From Pantoea coffeiphila (GTDB lineage Bacteria; Pseudomonadota; Gammaproteobacteria; Enterobacterales; Enterobacteriaceae): DNA of 64,000 nt. The translations under genes were made by a program, and so were the position numbers. The stretch is taken from the NCBI RefSeq assembly GCF_016909495.1, contig NZ_JAFBFW010000007.1:182900-246899 (forward strand), in the 5' to 3' direction. The notes under the pieces were generated by a model. It did not search any database and was not told the DNA's origin. It saw only the letters and a list, made by a program, of their open reading frames with translations. Below, piece by piece: positions 8,648-17,597 of the stretch. Within the stretch, counting starts at the first letter, position 1. The number at the start of each line of letters is the position of its first letter.

Positions 8648-9053
8648 GGGCGGTCCTCGCGCCGCTAAGCGGTTCCCTCACTTCGTTCGTCAGCCGGTCG
8701 GAGCGTCACAGACGGGCGTCCTGCCCGGCTGTAACTTTCGGCCACGTCCGTGTGGCCGAATCCTGGCTTCCTCTCTGCGTTCAGCGCTGTGGATTGCCCT
8801 CTCGGGGGCACGGCCAGCCTGCTGTCAAAATTCCGTGTTGCCTGAAAATCTAAAAGCGATGAAATGATTAACGGGGACAGCCTCTGCTGCTGCGTAAGGG
8901 CATCCACAGCGCTGAGGTGGAGCCATTACGCCAGGAGACGACAACACGGATGTTGGCGTCAGGTCAGGTTTGAACAGGGACGTTCAATCCTGGCCGATCC
9001 GGTCGGCGCAATGGCGTAACCGAGGGTACCGCAACGCAGCGCGAGGACCGCCC
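8648..9053. repeat. two inverted copies of a structured ~155-bp element
   Basis: This gene-free stretch between yedD and amyA holds a left copy (8648-8800) and a right copy in opposite orientation (8897-9053), separated by 96 bp. The outer 14 bases (GGGCGGTCCTCGCG) are identical when reverse-complemented, and the inner ends (8781-8800 and 8897-8915) differ by a single-base gap. Inside, sequence has diverged but hairpins persist: CGGGC-GTCCT-GCCCG on the left matches TTGAAC-GTCCCT-GTTCAA on the right, and GGCCAC-GTCCGT-GTGGCC matches CAACA-TCCG-TGTTG. Loops are conserved and stems covary. Open frames across it (for example 8586-8867) carry no recognisable protein. It looks like a mobile or dispersed structured repeat; identity unknown. 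Confidence 0.7.
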
Positions 9054-9139
9054 TGAAGCAGCAGCAGAGGCTGAACCCCAACAACCAATTCAACAGCGAG
9101 AAAAGCGTGTAGTCATTGGCTGCGCGAGGAGCCGCTACA

Positions 9140-10621
9140 CTATTCCAGTACCCAAACGCTCACGCTGCCCGGATTACAGCGGAACGTCGCGATACCGTTC
9201 TCGTCACTTTCAACCTGCTCCTCGCGGTGGCCGAGATAATCAAACCAGCGCTTACCGGCAAAATTCTCACCCAGCTCCAGCACCTTCTCCCCCTCATCCC
9301 CGTTGGACATGATCACAACGCAGCCCGGCAGTTCCTCCGTGCCGCTGCGCGCAAAGGCGACGCAGTTGGCGTGATCGAACCACTCGGTCTGCACGCCGTG
9401 CGCATACAGCTGGCGGGCACGAATCAGCGCTTCAAGCTCCGCCACCACCGGCATCTCAATCTCATACTGCTCGCCGTCGTCGCCCTCATCCTGATAGCGG
9501 GCACCGTAAAGATCGGGATAGAACAGGGCAGGGACGCCGTTTTCGCGCAGTAAAATCAGCGCGTAGGCCAGCGGTTTGAACCAGGGATCGACCGGGGCCT
9601 CCAGCGCCTGTAACGGCTGAGTATCATGGTTGGCGACAATGGTTACCGCATGCCACGGATCGGCCGCGACCAGCGTGTCGGTAAAGATCTGGCTCAGATC
9701 GTAATCGGAACCCTGCTGCGAGGCGTGATGGAAATTCATTTGCAGTGGCGCATCAAACAGCATGGTTTTGCCGTCCACCTGGTCAATATACTGCTGCAGC
9801 TTGTCCAGCTCATGCGACCAGTATTCGGCAACGATAAACAGCGGCTCGTCGTTGACCTCCTGCACGTGCTCGATCCACTCTTTGTAGAACCAGGCCGGAA
9901 TATGCTTCACCGCGTCCAGCCGGAAGCCGGTGGTGGCAGGGATTTGCTCCATCACCCAGCGCGCCCAGTACTTCAGCTCCTCGGTCACCGCATGGTTGCG
10001 AAAGTCGATATTGGCACCCATCAGATAATCAAAGTTGCCCAGCTCATCGTCGACCTGTTCGTTCCAGCCCTCGCCGGTATAGTCGTTGACGATCTTGAAC
10101 ACGCCGTTCTCATCGGGGTTTTCAATATGATCGACGCCGCTAAAACATTTGTAATCCCAGACAAATTTTGAATATTTTCCCTCACGAGCCGGGAAGGTGA
10201 AGCGGGTCCAGGCTTCGGCTTCGATCACCTCATCATCAATCTCTTCGCGATTGTCGGGATTCACGCGGTTGATCTGCACCCGTTCCTTTTCATCCGCACC
10301 CATTTTGTGGTTAAGCACCACATCCAGAATGACCCCTATCCCATGGGACTTCAGCGCCTCGGTTGCGGCCAGCAGCTGCTCTTTATCACCGTACTTAGTG
10401 GCTCTTGAACCCTTCTGCTCGAATTCGCCTAAGTCGAACAGATCGTAAGTATCGTAACCAACGGAATACCCGCCGGACTCGCCTTTATACGCCGGGGGTA
10501 ACCAGACAGCGGTTACACCCATTTCAGCCAGACTGGGGGCCTTATCAACCACTTCAGGCCACAGCTTGCCGCCATCGGGATAGTACCAGTGAAAAAACTG
10601 CAACAGCGTGGGATTGCGCAT
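9140..10621 (-). CDS. amyA: AmyA, cytoplasmic alpha-amylase
   Basis: Hydrolyses internal alpha-1,4 linkages of maltodextrins and glycogen in the cytoplasm (GH13; known for E. coli AmyA). 493 residues, no signal peptide ([17 protein letters not shown]). The four conserved GH13 regions are visible: DVVLNH near residue 99, GFRLDAVKH with the nucleophile Asp near 231, IVAEYW with the acid/base Glu near 261, and VANHD near 327. Length equals the E. coli enzyme. Order yedD-amyA-dcyD follows the E. coli neighbourhood, though the flagellar genes usually beside it are absent from this window. Confidence 0.95.
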   Translation of the reverse strand: MRNPTLLQFFHWYYPDGGKLWPEVVDKAPSLAEMGVTAVWLPPAYKGESGGYSVGYDTYDLFDLGEFEQKGSRATKYGDKEQLLAATEALKSHGIGVILDVVLNHKMGADEKERVQINRVNPDNREEIDDEVIEAEAWTRFTFPAREGKYSKFVWDYKCFSGVDHIENPDENGVFKIVNDYTGEGWNEQVDDELGNFDYLMGANIDFRNHAVTEELKYWARWVMEQIPATTGFRLDAVKHIPAWFYKEWIEHVQEVNDEPLFIVAEYWSHELDKLQQYIDQVDGKTMLFDAPLQMNFHHASQQGSDYDLSQIFTDTLVAADPWHAVTIVANHDTQPLQALEAPVDPWFKPLAYALILLRENGVPALFYPDLYGARYQDEGDDGEQYEIEMPVVAELEALIRARQLYAHGVQTEWFDHANCVAFARSGTEELPGCVVIMSNGDEGEKVLELGENFAGKRWFDYLGHREEQVESDENGIATFRCNPGSVSVWVLE

Positions 10622-10748
10622 ATCCTTGTTCCATTTTTCATCAGTTCGGGATCTGAATTATGGAGCAGCCGTTGTGAAAAGTGTGATCTAAGCTGTAATT
10701 TTTTTTCACCGTTATTCAGCCTGGCATTGAGTTATCACCAAATGAAAG

Positions 10749-10817
10749 ATGACCCGATCGCTATCTTCTGCAACACTAAGGAATAATTCGAACGCACATC
10801 TCGCGGAGGCCGCGTTG
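10749..10817 (+). promoter_or_regulatory. dcyD leader and TTG start context
   Basis: An ATG at 10749 is in frame with dcyD but has no good ribosome-binding site. The GGAGG at 10805-10809 is correctly spaced for the TTG at 10815-10817, which decides the start. Confidence 0.6.
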
Positions 10818-11798
10818 TCCTTACATAATCTTGTTAATTTTCCCCGTGTTGAGCTGTTGGGTGCTCCAACGCCGTTGGAGCATTTACCCCGTCTTTCAGA
10901 CTATCTGGGGCGCGATATTTTCATCAAACGTGATGACGTTACGCCAGTGGCGCTGGGGGGCAACAAGCTCAGAAAGCTGGAGTTTCTCGCCGCCGATGCG
11001 CTGCGCAATGGCGCTGACGTGCTGGTTACCGCCGGCGCTATCCAGTCTAACCACGTTCGCCAGACGGCAGCAGTGGCGGCAAAACTGGGTTTGAAATGCG
11101 TGGCGCTGCTGGAAAATCCCATCGATACTCGTGCAGAAAACTACCTCAGCAACGGTAACCGTCTGCTGCTGGAGTTGATGAATACGGAAGTGGTGATGGT
11201 GGATGCGCTGCACGATCCCGACGCGCAGCTGGAAGAGCAGGCCACGCTGCTGGAGGCTCAGGGATTCCGCCCGTACAGCATTCCGGTCGGCGGTTCGAGC
11301 GCACTGGGTGCGCTGGGCTACGTTGAATGTGCGCAGGAAATTGCCCACCAGAGCGAAGGCGTAGTGGATTTTGCGGCGGTAGTGGTGGCATCCGGCAGCG
11401 CCGGGACCCATGCCGGACTGGCGGTCGGGCTGGAGCAGCTGCTGCCGGATACCGAACTGGTTGGCGTCACGGTTTCCCGTAAAGCTGCCGCTCAGCTGCC
11501 AAAAGTGGAATTACTTCGTCAGCAGGTGGCGCAGTCGCTGGAGCTGAACAGTCGCGCGGAAATTACCCTGTGGGATGACTACTTTGCACCTAAGTACGGC
11601 GTACCGAATGAAGAAGGCCTGGAAGCGGTAAAACTGCTGGCGCGGCTTGAGGGTATTTTCCTCGACCCGGTTTACACCGGTAAGGCGATGGCGGGGCTGA
11701 TTGACGGTATCGCTCAGAATCGTTTCCGTCGCGAAGGGCCGATTGTTTTTGTGCATACCGGCGGTGCCCCGGCGCTTTTTGCCTACCATCCTCTTTAA
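10815..11798 (+). CDS. dcyD: DcyD, D-cysteine desulfhydrase
   Basis: PLP enzyme that splits D-cysteine into pyruvate, sulfide and ammonia. The start is TTG at 10815: GGAGG sits 5 bases upstream, and the resulting [21 protein letters not shown] aligns with E. coli DcyD (MPLHNLTRFPR). An in-frame ATG at 10749 would add 22 unlikely residues. GGNKLRKLE near residue 50 carries the PLP lysine, followed by [13 protein letters not shown] and the GSAGTHAG phosphate loop. 327 residues, close to the family norm. In E. coli dcyD adjoins the cystine importer genes fliY-yecSC; here the next genes are a catechol cluster. Confidence 0.93.
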   Translation: MSLHNLVNFPRVELLGAPTPLEHLPRLSDYLGRDIFIKRDDVTPVALGGNKLRKLEFLAADALRNGADVLVTAGAIQSNHVRQTAAVAAKLGLKCVALLENPIDTRAENYLSNGNRLLLELMNTEVVMVDALHDPDAQLEEQATLLEAQGFRPYSIPVGGSSALGALGYVECAQEIAHQSEGVVDFAAVVVASGSAGTHAGLAVGLEQLLPDTELVGVTVSRKAAAQLPKVELLRQQVAQSLELNSRAEITLWDDYFAPKYGVPNEEGLEAVKLLARLEGIFLDPVYTGKAMAGLIDGIAQNRFRREGPIVFVHTGGAPALFAYHPL

Positions 11799-11809
11799 GC
11801 GTGTTCAAT

Positions 11810-11836
11810 GTTACCGGTGCCGTGCGTACCGGTAAC
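11810..11836. terminator. hairpin between convergent dcyD and pcaD
   Basis: A perfect 9-bp stem GTTACCGGT / ACCGGTAAC with a 9-nt loop, between the dcyD stop (11798) and the pcaD stop (11849). It probably ends transcription from both sides; the T-runs are weak. Confidence 0.6.
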
Positions 11837-11848
11837 AATTCTACTGAT

Positions 11849-12604
11849 TCAGGCCAGCAGAAAATCACAGACCCGTTCGCTGAATGCCTGCGGGCACTCA
11901 ATATTACTCAAGTGCGAGGCGGGCAACAGCGTCAGCTCGGCACCGTGAATATGGCTCCGCAACCACTCTGAATCAGCGACCGGCGTAATCAGGTCGTTTT
12001 CACCCGCCACAATCAACATCGGCAGTCTTATACGCCTGACCTCTTCCCGCAGGTCGGCGGCGGCCAGCGCTTCGCAGCAGGCGGCATATCCCTCCGGACT
12101 CGCCTGCGACAGCGCCACGCTCATTTCACTGACCTGTTGCTGAAAATGACGAATAAAATCTTCGCCGAACCAGCGGGAAGGCGCTGAAGCTGCGATCGCG
12201 GACAGTCCTTTTTTACGGATATGGCGGACGCGCTGCAGCCAGTGGGCAGAATGGCCGATGCGGGCAGCCGTATTCGCGACGACCATGCGCCGGCAGCGAT
12301 GTGCAGCAAAACGGCTGAGCCACAGTCCGGTGAGCCCCCCCAGCGAAACACCACAAAAGTGGGCCTGCTGAATGCCTTCTCTGTCCAGCAGATCGATAAC
12401 ATCGCGGCCCAGCAGTTCGAGGGTGACCGATGACGGAGGTAACGGCGTATTGCCGTGGCCGCGTGTGTTGTAGCGCAGCACGTTGAAATGACGGGTCAGC
12501 GCGGCCATCTGTGGCTGCCACGACGTGAAGGTGGTGCCCAGTGAATTTGATAACACCAGCACGGGGGCATCAGCCGGACCATCGAGTCGATACTCAATCT
12601 GCAT
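11849..12604 (-). CDS. pcaD: 3-oxoadipate enol-lactonase
   Basis: Alpha/beta hydrolase that opens 3-oxoadipate enol-lactone to 3-oxoadipate. From the ATG at 12602-12604 (MQIEYRLDG) it has 251 residues; AGGAG precedes this codon, whereas the longer frame overlaps pcaF. The nucleophile elbow GVSLGG is near residue 90, the acid in AGENDLITP near 206, and the histidine in LPASHLSN near 230. It lacks the decarboxylase domain of fused PcaL. Last gene of pcaIJFD, one base after the pcaF stop, so translationally coupled. In Acinetobacter the cat-branch equivalent is catD. Confidence 0.9.
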   Translation of the reverse strand: MQIEYRLDGPADAPVLVLSNSLGTTFTSWQPQMAALTRHFNVLRYNTRGHGNTPLPPSSVTLELLGRDVIDLLDREGIQQAHFCGVSLGGLTGLWLSRFAAHRCRRMVVANTAARIGHSAHWLQRVRHIRKKGLSAIAASAPSRWFGEDFIRHFQQQVSEMSVALSQASPEGYAACCEALAAADLREEVRRIRLPMLIVAGENDLITPVADSEWLRSHIHGAELTLLPASHLSNIECPQAFSERVCDFLLA

Positions 12605-12605
12605 G

Positions 12606-13808
12606 TTAACTCCTCTCAATAATCATCGCGATCCCCTGACCAACGCCGATACACATGGCACACAGCCCGTAACGGCCGTTGCTCTGCTGTAGCGCCCAGG
12701 CGGCGTTCATCACCAGTCTGCCGCCGGAAGCACCGAGCGGATGCCCGAGGGCGATGGCACCGCCATTCGGATTCACTCTGGCTTCATCGTCCGCCAACCC
12801 CAGTTCGCGGGTGACGGCCAGTATCTGGGCGGCGAAGGCCTCATTCAGCTCAATCACATCCATTTGCTCCAGGGTTAAGCCGGTGAACGCCAGCACTTTG
12901 CGGATGGCTGCCACCGGGCCCAGCCCCATAATGGTGGGTTCAATACCCGTAATTGCGCTGGCAATAATGCGCGCCAGGGGCGTGAGTTGATGTCGTTGCA
13001 GGCCCGCATCGCTGGCCAGCAACAGGGCGCACGCACCGTCGTTCAGCCCTGATGCGTTACCCGCTGTTACCGTCCCCTGTGGAAACGTTACCGGCTTCAG
13101 TTTTTCCAGCATCGACAGCGTGACGGGGCGCGGGTGTTCATCCTCAGAAAACCAGCTGGAAGGGGCGTTTTGATGCGCGATCTCCACTGCCATCAGCTGA
13201 TCGCGATAAAACCCCTTGTTCTGCGCGTCGGCTGTGCGCTGCTGGCTGCGCAGGGCCAGCGCATCCATATCCTCCCGGCTGATATCGAATTTAGCCGCCA
13301 GATTTTCAGCGGTTTGCGGCATCGACTCTACGCCGTACAGTGCCTTCATACGCGGATTAATCAGCCGCCAGCCCATAGTCGTGTCTTCCAGCTGCATCTG
13401 ACGGCTGAAGGCTTTATCTGCCTTGCTCATCACGAAAGGTGAGCGGGTCATATGCTCTACGCCACCCGCCATCAGCAGATGGTTTTCCCCGGTATGAATA
13501 CTCCGGGCGGCCATGGCCACCGCGTCCAGGCTGGAACCGCACAGACGGTTGACGGTGCAACCGGGTACGGAAGCGGGCAACCCGGCAAGTAGCAGGGCCA
13601 TGCGCCCAACGTTTCGATTATCCTCTCCGGCCTGATTCGCGCAGCCGTACAGCACGTCGTCCAGCGCGCGCCAGTCAATCTGGCTGTGCCGCTCAACCAG
13701 CGCTCGGATTGGCAGTGCGGCCAGTTCATCCGCACGGATCGTGGCGAGGCCGCCGTTCAGTCGACCAAAAGGGGTGCGTACGGCATCACAAAGCCAGGCG
13801 TTGTTCAT
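12606..13808 (-). CDS. pcaF: 3-oxoadipyl-CoA thiolase
   Basis: Thiolase that splits 3-oxoadipyl-CoA with CoA into succinyl-CoA and acetyl-CoA, the last step of the pathway. 400 residues, the usual length. The acyl-accepting Cys lies in [11 protein letters not shown] near residue 90, the catalytic His in the [16 protein letters not shown] segment near 355, and the second Cys in [10 protein letters not shown] near 385. The start ATG at 13806-13808 ([15 protein letters not shown]) overlaps the pcaJ 3' end by 23 bp. Distinguishing it from the phenylacetate-pathway PaaJ relies on context: it is within pcaIJFD. Confidence 0.93.
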   Translation of the reverse strand: MNNAWLCDAVRTPFGRLNGGLATIRADELAALPIRALVERHSQIDWRALDDVLYGCANQAGEDNRNVGRMALLLAGLPASVPGCTVNRLCGSSLDAVAMAARSIHTGENHLLMAGGVEHMTRSPFVMSKADKAFSRQMQLEDTTMGWRLINPRMKALYGVESMPQTAENLAAKFDISREDMDALALRSQQRTADAQNKGFYRDQLMAVEIAHQNAPSSWFSEDEHPRPVTLSMLEKLKPVTFPQGTVTAGNASGLNDGACALLLASDAGLQRHQLTPLARIIASAITGIEPTIMGLGPVAAIRKVLAFTGLTLEQMDVIELNEAFAAQILAVTRELGLADDEARVNPNGGAIALGHPLGASGGRLVMNAAWALQQSNGRYGLCAMCIGVGQGIAMIIERS

Positions 13809-14472
13809 CGTATCTTCCTCCCCGATCGCAGGCGAAAGTCAGTTCAACCGGCGTAATATCCTGGAGCTGCTGCGGCGTGATATTACTGAGGATTTCACGC
13901 ACGATTAGCCCGTTCCCGGTGACATCGATGACCGCCCGATCGCTGTAGATGCGGTTGACACAGGCCATTCCGGTCAGCGGATAGCTACATTGTTCAACAA
14001 TCTTGCATTCGCCGCGGCGTGTCAGATGTTCCGTCATTACCACAATGCGTCGGGCTCCAATTGCCAGGTCCATTGCGCCACCCACGGCGGGGATCGCATC
14101 GGATTTGCCTGTACTCCAGTTAGCCAGATCGCCTCGCTGGGATACCTGATAGGCCCCCAGCACACAGAGGTCGAGGTGCCCGCCCCGAATCATTGCGAAG
14201 GAATCGCCGTGATGGAAAAAGCAGCCGCCGGGGAGGAGGGTAACCGGCTGCTTGCCGGCGTTAATGAGGTCGGGGTCTTCGTCCCCGGGAGCGGGGGCCT
14301 GGCCCATCCCCAGAATGCCGTTTTCGCTGTGCAGGAAAATATCTTTATTGGCGGGAAGGCAGTTGGCGACCAGAGTGGGCAATCCGATCCCCAGATTAAC
14401 GTAGGCACCATCGGGAATATCCTGCGCGATACGCATCGCAAGCGCCTCGTGGCTGATTTTTGCCATGTCCAT
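13786..14472 (-). CDS. pcaJ: 3-oxoadipate CoA-transferase subunit B
   Basis: Beta subunit of the succinyl-CoA:3-oxoadipate CoA-transferase. 228 residues. The catalytic glutamate lies in HSENGILGMG near residue 50, which forms the glutamyl-CoA intermediate in this family. It starts 13 bp after pcaI and overlaps pcaF by 23 bp. Two close ATGs (14470-14472 and 14464-14466) are both possible starts. The A subunit is encoded just upstream, as required for an alpha2beta2 enzyme. Confidence 0.93.
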   Translation of the reverse strand: MDMAKISHEALAMRIAQDIPDGAYVNLGIGLPTLVANCLPANKDIFLHSENGILGMGQAPAPGDEDPDLINAGKQPVTLLPGGCFFHHGDSFAMIRGGHLDLCVLGAYQVSQRGDLANWSTGKSDAIPAVGGAMDLAIGARRIVVMTEHLTRRGECKIVEQCSYPLTGMACVNRIYSDRAVIDVTGNGLIVREILSNITPQQLQDITPVELTFACDRGGRYDEQRLAL

Positions 14473-14485
14473 ATTCGCGTACTCC

Positions 14486-15172
14486 TCAGGTCAGAAGCGG
14501 GGTTGTGCGGTGATCGGTCACGACCACGCGCTGTACAAAAATTCCGGGTGTCACCACCGCTTCCGGATCAAGTTCACCCGGTGACGCCAGAAAGTGGACT
14601 TCGGCAACGGTACAGGCGGCGGCCATCGCCATAATCGGCCCGAAGTTACGTGCGGCCTTGCGGTATACCAGATTGCCCCAGCTGTCTCCGCGCTCTGCTT
14701 CGATCAGCGCAAAGTCTGCTCTGAGCGGCATTTCCAGCACGTACTGGCGACCATTGATTTCCCGCGTTTCTTTACCTGCGGCCAGTTCCGTTCCGAAACC
14801 GGTAGGCGTATAGATCCCGCCGTATCCGCAGCCGGCTGCCTGAATCCGTGCCACAAGGGTTCCCTGCGGCACCAGCTCCAGCTCAATCCTGCCGCGACGG
14901 TAAAGATCGTCAAAAATCCATGAATCGGTCTGCCGTGGAAATGAGCAAATGATTTTACCGACACAACCGGCCTTAAGCAGCGCGGCCAGGCCACTGTCGC
15001 CGTTGCCCGCATTGTTACTGATCAGCGTCAGATTACGGGGCCGATGGCGTACCAGCGCCTCCAGCAACGCATACGGCTGACCGGCGGGACCAAATCCGCC
15101 GATCATAATCGTGGCACCGTCCTGCACATCGGCGACGGCCGCGTCGGTGGCATGCAGATTCTTGTTGATCAT
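14486..15172 (-). CDS. pcaI: 3-oxoadipate CoA-transferase subunit A
   Basis: Alpha subunit of the 3-oxoadipate CoA-transferase; activates 3-oxoadipate with CoA from succinyl-CoA. 228 residues, with the GGFGPAGQP glycine-rich CoA-binding segment near residue 27 and YTPTGFGTELAAGKE near 120. First gene of the leftward pcaIJFD operon. A 166-bp gap to the regulator gene upstream probably holds the promoter. The gene order pcaI-J-F-D parallels catIJFD of Acinetobacter, fitting induction with the catechol branch. Confidence 0.93.
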   Translation of the reverse strand: MINKNLHATDAAVADVQDGATIMIGGFGPAGQPYALLEALVRHRPRNLTLISNNAGNGDSGLAALLKAGCVGKIICSFPRQTDSWIFDDLYRRGRIELELVPQGTLVARIQAAGCGYGGIYTPTGFGTELAAGKETREINGRQYVLEMPLRADFALIEAERGDSWGNLVYRKAARNFGPIMAMAAACTVAEVHFLASPGELDPEAVVTPGIFVQRVVVTDHRTTPLLT

Positions 15173-15338
15173 TACTCCTCCGGTGAGTGAGTGAACGAAA
15201 CGTTCCCGGCATCCGGTGCATTACCTGATGCCAGAAACACTCTAAACGCTCACTCTTTGCGCGATGTTGGTTTCAATGCTATGTTTTTTAACCCTCTGAA
15301 AAATAGTTATAAATGATAAATGTCATCGATATTTCAGG

Positions 15339-16271
15339 CTATTTTTCCTCCTCCCAGTGCGCCGGCAGCGGCTCCAGATAAGGGATCGCTTCTTCTTCGC
15401 AGAGCTGATAAATCATGTGTAGCAGGGCGCGGATATCCGCCGAACGGTCAAACTGGCGGATGCTGATAATAATCGGTGACACCATTTGCGGCTCACTCAG
15501 CGTTTTAAACACCACCTCGTTACGGCGCAGGCTGCTCATGCATTCCGGTACCAGTGCAATACCTTCTCCGGCGGCAACCAGCCCCAGCGCTACCTGAAGT
15601 TCGCGTACGGTTATCACGCTGTACGGCTCCAGTGACGCCTCCTGAAACAATGCCAGCACCTGATCGGCGAAGTTCGGATGGGGTGCCTGCGGATAGAGGA
15701 GCAGCGGCTCGGGCTGAAGCTCCTTTAGCGTCAGGAAAGGCTGGCCAGAGAGCGGATGGTCGGCAACCAGAGCCGCCATCAGTGGCTCATTGCGCAGGGT
15801 GATTCGGCGAATCCCCGGGCTTTCATAGCGGATGCGGCCAAACCCGAGATCGATTTTTCCTTCCTTCAGGGCCTGTAGCTGCTCCAGGCTGGTCATCTCA
15901 AGCAGCTGCAGCGCGATTTCAGGATGGCTGGCGCGAAAGCGGCGGATCATGCGCGGCAGGATGCCGTACAGCGTGGAAGCGACAAAGCCCACCGTGAGCG
16001 AGCGCCGGGCCTCGGCAATGCGCCGGGTCATGTTTTCCAGCTCAATGCCGTGAGCAAGGAACTGTACGGTCCTGTCATAGAAAAACTGCCCGGCGCGCGT
16101 CAGCTCCAGCGGGCGCGAACCGCGAACCAGTAGTTCTACGCCCAGGCTCTCCTCCAGCTGACGGATCTGACGGCTCAGCGGTGGCTGGCTGATGTGCAGG
16201 CGCTCCGCCGCCCGGTTGAAATTTCGTTCTTCGGCGACGGCCACAAAATAGCGCAGGTGACGGAGTTCCAT
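15339..16271 (-). CDS. catR: LysR-type regulator of catechol genes (CatR/BenM-type)
   Basis: 310-residue LysR-family activator. The start ATG at 16269-16271 gives MELRHLRYFVAVAEERNF, typical for CatR/BenM/CatM; upstream in-frame residues are not LysR-like. The N-terminal winged HTH spans about residues 1-60 (RAAERLHISQPPLSRQI), followed by the ligand-binding domain. It is divergent from catB and adjacent to pcaI. In relatives cis,cis-muconate is the inducer (known); that ligand is inferred here. The operator-like site upstream overlaps its own translation start region, suggesting autoregulation. Confidence 0.88.
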   Translation of the reverse strand: MELRHLRYFVAVAEERNFNRAAERLHISQPPLSRQIRQLEESLGVELLVRGSRPLELTRAGQFFYDRTVQFLAHGIELENMTRRIAEARRSLTVGFVASTLYGILPRMIRRFRASHPEIALQLLEMTSLEQLQALKEGKIDLGFGRIRYESPGIRRITLRNEPLMAALVADHPLSGQPFLTLKELQPEPLLLYPQAPHPNFADQVLALFQEASLEPYSVITVRELQVALGLVAAGEGIALVPECMSSLRRNEVVFKTLSEPQMVSPIIISIRQFDRSADIRALLHMIYQLCEEEAIPYLEPLPAHWEEEK

Positions 16272-16275
16272 CGGG

Positions 16276-16290
16276 ATACCTTTTGAGTAT
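16276..16290. promoter_or_regulatory. ATAC-N7-GTAT operator for the CatR-type regulator
   Basis: ATAC (16276-16279) and GTAT (16287-16290) are separated by exactly 7 bases, the consensus described for BenM/CatM of Acinetobacter. It begins 5 bases upstream of the regulator start codon, within the divergent catR-catB spacer. Another inverted repeat, ACGGTC-TTT-GACCGT at 16306-16320, may be a second site or an overlapping promoter element. Confidence 0.6.
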
Positions 16291-16379
16291 GAAACCCATG
16301 CCGTAACGGTCTTTGACCGTAATAACACGGCGCGTATGGTCTATTTATCGCAAATCCACAAAATTCATTGGGTGAAAAT

Positions 16380-17492
16380 ATGCTGATTAGCCGCGTTGAA
16401 ACACTGCTGGTCGATGTTCCGGCTATACGTCCACATCGGCTGTCGGTGGCAACGGTTAACGTTCAAACCCTGGTTCTGGTGCATCTCGTATGTGACGACG
16501 GCGTTGAGGGCTGGGGAGAGGCCACCACTATTGGCGGGTTGAGCTACGGCGAGGAAAGCCCGGAAAGTATCAAGGTCAATATTGACCGCTGGATGGCCCC
16601 GCTGCTGGTCGGCCACGATGCCAGCCAGGTGGCGCGTCTGATGGCCCGCCTGAATCGCGCCGTGCGCGGCAACCATTTTGCAAAATGCGCGCTGGAAACG
16701 GCGCTGATGGATGCGCAGGCCCGACGGCTGAACATTCCGCTCAGCGAACTGCTGGGCGGCAGGCTGCACGACGAACTGTCGGTCGCCTGGACGCTGGCCA
16801 GCGGTGATACCGCGAAGGATATTACCGAGGCGCAGAACATGCTGGCGCTGCGCCGTCACCGGATATTCAAGTTAAAAATTGGCAGCCGCAGGCCGGAGGA
16901 GGATGTCGCTCACGTGCTGGCGGTTCAACGTGAACTTGGCGATGGCGTCAGTATCAGGGTCGATGTGAATCAGGCGTGGAGTGAGTACGAGGCGGAACGT
17001 AGCATCGCGCTTCTTGAAGCGGGCGGCATAGAGGCCGTAGAGCAGCCGATTGACGCCGCTAACCGTGCCGGACTGGCGCGTCTGGCACAGCGATTTACGA
17101 TCGCCATCATGGCGGATGAAGCGCTGAAGAGTCAGCTGGACGCACTTGATTTGGCCAGAGGTGCCGCCGCCGATGTCTTTTCGATCAAAATCAGTCCGCC
17201 CGGAGGCCTGACCGCCGCGCGAAGGATGGCGGATATCGCCGTTCTCTCCGGTATTGCGCTGTATGGCGGCACGATGCTGGAGGGCAGTGTCGGTACCGCT
17301 GCCTCGGCACACCTGTTTTCAACCTTTCCCAAACTGAGTTTTGGCAGCGAGCTGTTTGGGCCGCTGCTGCTGACCGAAGATATTCTGCGCGAACCGCTGG
17401 TCTACCGTGATTTTATGCTGCAGGTACCGCAAGGTGCCGGGCTGGGTATCGCCGTCGATGAAGAAAAGGTGGCGGCTTTATGCCGCCGCTAA
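16380..17492 (+). CDS. catB: muconate cycloisomerase
   Basis: Converts cis,cis-muconate to muconolactone, second step of the ortho-cleavage pathway. Enolase superfamily. From ATG 16380 (MLISRVETLLVDVP) it has 370 residues, the usual length; an upstream TTG in frame is less likely. The catalytic lysine motif FKLKIGS lies near residue 165, the metal ligands in RVDVNQAW near 195 and EQPID near 221, and IMADEAL near 247. It is followed, after a 105-bp gap, by catA rather than catC, which is the usual neighbour. Confidence 0.93.
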   Translation: MLISRVETLLVDVPAIRPHRLSVATVNVQTLVLVHLVCDDGVEGWGEATTIGGLSYGEESPESIKVNIDRWMAPLLVGHDASQVARLMARLNRAVRGNHFAKCALETALMDAQARRLNIPLSELLGGRLHDELSVAWTLASGDTAKDITEAQNMLALRRHRIFKLKIGSRRPEEDVAHVLAVQRELGDGVSIRVDVNQAWSEYEAERSIALLEAGGIEAVEQPIDAANRAGLARLAQRFTIAIMADEALKSQLDALDLARGAAADVFSIKISPPGGLTAARRMADIAVLSGIALYGGTMLEGSVGTAASAHLFSTFPKLSFGSELFGPLLLTEDILREPLVYRDFMLQVPQGAGLGIAVDEEKVAALCRR

Positions 17493-17597
17493 CCCCATTA
17501 CCAGGGGATTTGGCGCGGTTATCGGACACATTAAAAAATCAGGCAAATTGTCGCCGTTTAGCCTGTTTATTACCGATGCCCTACAGGAGTGAATAAA

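Noticed and set aside
8586..8907. Open frames in the yedD-amyA gap as genes
   Set aside because: They cross the inverted structured repeat, lack ribosome-binding sites and have no recognisable product.
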